Of a stretch of 64,000 nucleotides of DNA, positions 57,314 to 64,000 are shown in pieces; within the stretch, counting starts at the first letter, position 1; the number at the start of each line of letters is the position of its first letter. Under the pieces are notes generated by a model. That model was not told where the DNA came from, did not search any database, and saw nothing but the letters and a program-made list of their open reading frames with translations. The position numbers were made by a program, and so were the translations under genes. The stretch covers positions 159,001 through 223,000 of the forward strand of contig JAKOGI010000574.1 of the NCBI GenBank assembly GCA_029747015.1, in the 5' to 3' direction. This stretch comes from Carnegiea gigantea (Eukaryota > Streptophyta > Magnoliopsida > Caryophyllales > Cactaceae).

Positions 57314-57321
57314 GATGCAAT
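57314..57321 (+). repeat. hAT target-site duplication, right copy
   Basis: GATGCAAT, identical to 53414-53421. Confidence 0.75.
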
Positions 57322-58302
57322 AAAGCTCCCATTAGTGCAAGTGAACAAAGACTGTTGTAACCCCAGCAATTTTCTTGCTTTTAAATTTCGTTCCTCAAAA
57401 TATAGACTCAACCTTCTCTATGCAATCTTGTTATCTTACTTAAATTCGTTTCTTATTGCATATTTTATACTTTGCTCATTCAAATCCAAATTCGTCTATC
57501 AGCTTCATCATGTTGATGGTGGGTAGACGGTCACCTTATTAGAACTCCGCTACTACTATCTTATTTGTAATTCAACGGTGGAACCCAAATGTAACTGAAT
57601 CACATTTCCCGTCTAAAGTGTGTCCAATCTTTTCTTTCAGAACTCTCTTTTGTCATTATCTATTACTCTATGTTGTAGATCATGATTATCCTATTTCTTA
57701 AGAAATTGGTAATATATTTATGACTTTGACGTTCAACCACACTCTAGTATCATAATTGTACGAACACTCTACTATCTTATTCCTACTAGAGCTCAAAAAC
57801 CCCAAACTCATTTCCATTCATGTGGAGGGTCCGAACAGCTTGGTCGAGCAATCAGAACTTTGGTTTAAAGTATTTAAGTGAATAATCTTGTCTACCTATT
57901 CTGAATACTCTAATCCTTTCTTATTTCATTTCATATTTTATAAACAATACAACTTGATCCATATGTGAACCTGCTAACTACTCAATGGATTGAGATGGCA
58001 TAGAATAACTGTATTTGCCACGAACATGATTCAGGAACTGTTGGCTATCTATTAGCTCTTTCGTGATTCATACTTGCAAACCACAATACTGGTGGCCTTC
58101 TATTATTGGATACCTAAAAATTCATAGCCATATTTACTTCAGTCATCCTATGACAATCCCTTCCTTATTAATCATTTTAACTTCACTATTTATCTCTTTC
58201 TTGAGCAATGACTCACTTGACCACCATTCTTGTCACCCTCATTCATGGATATGTTCATCTTTAAGGTTAAATTTAGATCTTGCAAACTTTTGACTAGTTC
58301 AA
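57322..58302. other. Unknown inserted block, right half
   Basis: Pyrimidine-rich sequence continuing the block at 52251-53421. TTGTAACCCCAGCAATTTTC (57354-57373) resembles an LTR start but has no partner. No coding motif was found on either strand. It ends abruptly where the chromovirus pol reading begins near 58303. Confidence 0.35.
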
Positions 58303-59900
58303 TGATGAAAAGCCCAGCATAGTTTGAGCCAATAATGGTTACCCACGCTGGTGTCTTTAGGGACCTTGAAAATATGAGCATTGAAGTTGTATCACATGGG
58401 TCAAAAAAGGGGTTGCCATTAGCATTAAAAGTACAATCTTCACTAATAGCGAAGATTAAGTGAAGTCAAAAGGATGATACCAAATCAAAGAGACTGAGGC
58501 AGACTGTCATATAAGGGAAATCACTTAGCTTTATAATACATGAGAATGGAATCTTAGGGTTACAAGACCAATTACTTATTCCCAACAAAGAGGAATTGAT
58601 AAGAAAGGAAAGATTTGAGAAGGAGGTAAGGAGCTCATAATGCTCATTATTTAGTGGGTTAAGAAGGAACCAAATATGTCCAGGGATCTAAGGCAATACT
58701 TCTAGTGGAATAACCTAAAGGGGGAGATTGCAGAGTATGTGGTAGTGCTTGACTTGTCAAGAGATCAAGACTGAGCATTAACACCCAATGCACGAACTAG
58801 GGCCTTTGGGAAGTCTCATCTGAAAGTGGATTTAATCTTAATGGGTTTTGTCATGGGATTGTCCCTTGTATCTTTAAAAAAGAGTGTCATTTGGGTTAAT
58901 GCCAACAGACCCACCAAATCTATTCATTTTATACCAACCCATGGGACTTAGGGTGTCGAGAGAGACTATTGTAATTGTATGTTAAAGAAATAGTTTGACT
59001 GCATGGTCTACCAAAGGGCGTAGTACCTGATAGAGACTAAAGGCTTCAAGCTCGATTTTGGCAAGCTCTACAAAATGTTTTTGGGACCAAGTTAAATTTT
59101 AGTAGTTCATATCCCCTTGAGAGCAATTGGCCAACCGAGATAATGAATCAAACCTGAGAGCCTATGTGCGTGGCTTCCAAAGAAAGTGGGAAGATGACTT
59201 ACCATTGGTGAAATTCCATTATAATAACAGCTATCAATCCATTATTAAAATGACCCCTTTTGAAGCGTTATTTGGGAGGAAGTGCAGAACACCACTATAT
59301 TGGAGTGAGCTCGATGAGGCATTAACCATAGGCCCTGAGTTGATTTAAGAGACCAGTGAAATGATAAAGAAGATTCAAGAACATATTAAAGCAGTCCAAA
59401 GTAGACAGAAAAGCTATGCAGACAAAAGGAGAAGACAAGTACAGTTTCAAGTGGATGATAAGGTTTTTTTTTTTTTTTTAAAGTATCCCCAGTTAAAGGA
59501 GTGAGAAGATTCAATCTCGGGGGGGTAAACTGAGCTCTAGATACATTGGCTCTTATGAATTATCAAGAAGTTGAACCCTGTAGCTTACAAGTTGGATTTA
59601 CCAGCGGAACTTAAGCATATGCATAATGTGTTTCACATTACACAACTCAGAAAGTATGTTCTAGATCCGAATCATGTCCTCATAATAGATCCAGTATAGG
59701 TCATAGAGAATCTAATGTACAAGTAGTGTCTTGTACAAATATTAGATTATAGAGTTAAACAACTTCGTAACAAAAATATTCCTGTGGCTAAGATCTTGTG
59801 GACGACCCATAATTTATCTGAGGCTATATGAGAAAGCGAGGAGGACATGAGAAGCAAGTATCCATACCTATTTGAGGTACGGTTAAGGTCTCTTTTACAC
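58303..59900 (+). pseudogene. Chromovirus pol remnant: RNase H end, integrase, chromodomain-like tail
   Basis: Frames read in order: KAQHSLSQ (RNase H end), GVFRDLENMSIEVVSHGSKK, a linker with LIAKIK.SQKDDTKSKRLRQT, the zinc-binding domain with CLTCQ (58747-58761), LILMGFVMGLSLVSLKKSVI, IWVNANRPTKSIHFIP where the first catalytic Asp of integrase is Asn (58904-58906), FWQALQN-like FGKLYKMFLG, RAYVRGFQRKWEDDLPLVKF (59148 on), MTPFEALFGRKCRTPLYW and a GPY/F-type segment. A chromodomain-like end (KILWTTHNLSEAI, ESEEDMRSKYPYLFE; about 59780-59878) closes it. Many stops and frameshifts. The Tekay/Del lineage is suggested by these blocks. Confidence 0.85.
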
Positions 59901-59941
59901 TGTAAGTTTTGAAGACGAAACTTATTTTAAGGAGGGAAGGC
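59901..59941 (+). other. Polypurine tract region of element D
   Basis: TTTTGAAGACGAAACTTATT is followed by TTAAGGAGGGAAGG and then the 3' LTR start at 59942. The GACGAAA plus purine run is the typical end of a plant chromovirus interior. Confidence 0.7.
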
Positions 59942-63122
<3,181 letters not shown>

Positions 63123-64000
63123 GTTGAATCCCATTTTATCAACTTCAACTCACTTCTACCAACTTTAACCAAAAAAATTTCGCTTCAACCAACTTAAAAT
63201 TTTCACAATTTTGTCAATTATCATGTAAAAATTAATTATGAAAATACCCTAGAGTAGTTTGTTTTGCGTTGGTGTATTGAAGTAATAATTTGTAAATTAC
63301 TATGTAAAAAATTATATGTATAAAAATTCCCTCAATAGATAAATTACAAAATGCCATAAAATACCTTTTTTTAAGTAAAAATTCATAAATAATTTAAAAA
63401 TTGTTGACATATTAGCATTTACAGCAACGCTTATTAGATTATTAAAATAAATGCATTCTACAAATTTACCAAATTTAAGTTACTTTTAAAATTTTAACAT
63501 TATGCAAAAAATTAAACAAAAAAAATTATTCTCACTTTTTTACATTAACCAACTTCTACCTACCGTACCAAAAAAATATATCAGCTTCTTCCAACTTCAA
63601 TCCACTTCAACCGACTTCAACCCACTTCAACCCACTTCAACAAAAGCATACCTACTTCAACTCAATTATGTCAATATCAACCAACTTCATCCATTTATCA
63701 ACCTCTATTTCCCAACGAAAAGAATAGACTCTTAGATATTAGATTTCAAAATAGCAAGTGGTGAAGCATGAGTTACACTCCAGAGACAGCAGTTTGAACC
63801 TGAAACTTTTTCATGTGACATTAATAGATCTTCTATTTTCAGCACATAATTGAAATCTATTACTAGCAATGCTTCTTCTGTGTGCTTTCTAATTTAAGGT
63901 CCCGCTCCCTGCTTTTTCTTGACTCTTGGACTGAAAATCTTTTATGAAATCTTGTGGAGTTCAGAAGCGCAGCAATCTTTTGTTTCTGCTTTTTCCGTTT
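63123..64000. other. AT-rich flank with CTTCAACC-type direct repeats
   Basis: Right flank of element D. Two clusters of the motif CAACTTCAACC and variants (63135-63205 and 63540-63700), in the same orientation, surround an AT-rich core. ACTTCAACCC is repeated nearly perfectly in tandem at 63606-63640. After 63725 the sequence is ordinary and without recognisable gene. It could be a non-autonomous transposon, but the repeats are direct and not inverted, so I do not assign a class. Confidence 0.5.

Noticed and set aside
57354..57400. LTR-like start TGTAACCCCAGCAATTTTC
   Set aside because: No partner LTR, primer-binding site or polypurine tract could be linked to it, so it may be chance similarity.

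Overview
This window looks like the nuclear genome of a flowering plant, from a gene-poor, repeat-rich chromosome region. The evidence is the repeat community: Ty3/gypsy lineages Athila, Tat/Ogre-like and chromovirus (Tekay/Del-like); plant RTE-clade LINEs; an Au-like tRNA-derived SINE; a Cassandra element with 5S-rRNA-like LTRs; a hAT transposon and hAT-type MITEs. I found no confident host protein-coding gene, tRNA gene, functional rRNA gene or CRISPR array. Species cannot be decided from the sequence. All family assignments come from reading the sequence and recalling family hallmarks; no database search was run.

Layout. 1-11192: element A, an LTR retrotransposon with very long LTRs (3' LTR 7641-11192; the window starts inside the 5' LTR) and a non-coding interior, split by a 5'-truncated RTE LINE (LINE-A, 2987-6016). 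11193-11790: ATT-rich low complexity. About 11.8-21.28 kb: a decayed Athila element on the minus strand (gag, protease, RT, RNase H, integrase and an env-like ORF all recognisable and all broken). 21289-21571: compound microsatellite. 21572-33584: element C, a non-autonomous LTR element whose 5' LTR holds an essentially full-length RTE LINE (LINE-B, minus strand, 21758-26208) with target-site duplications; the uninterrupted site is visible in the 3' LTR. Its interior carries an Au-like SINE (28235-28416) with near-perfect 23-bp target duplications. 33585-34160: a second compound microsatellite.

34.17-44.15 kb: a Tat-lineage element (pol on the minus strand with two RNase H domains), with plus-strand (antisense) ORFs downstream of pol and a three-unit tandem array of ~158-bp repeats (40477-40950). 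It is interrupted by a Cassandra element (35967-36696) and a ~3-kb chromovirus LTR (36735-39697). 44.24-46.14 kb: DNA-transposon-like sequences, including a hAT-type MITE (45624-46139). 46.15-47.56 kb: unassigned, possibly single-copy. 47563-63122: element D, a Tekay-like chromovirus with two ~3.1-3.2-kb LTRs (about 94% identical in a ~240-bp sample compared by eye). Only the RNase H end, integrase and chromodomain part of pol remain; a ~2.2-kb unknown block and a hAT element (53422-57313, 8-bp target duplication, four-exon broken transposase) occupy the interior. 63123-64000: AT-rich sequence with CTTCAACC-type direct repeats.

The coding remnants are pseudogenes with stops, frameshifts and altered catalytic residues, so the window is best read as a layered record of insertions. 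The most interesting points are: a 3'-terminal stem-loop shared by the two RTE LINEs and the SINE; the ~158-bp tandem array in the Tat 3' region; antisense ORFs with their own TATA-like box in the same element; a 324-bp tandem duplication private to one LTR of element C; and the empty site and target duplications that order the insertions.
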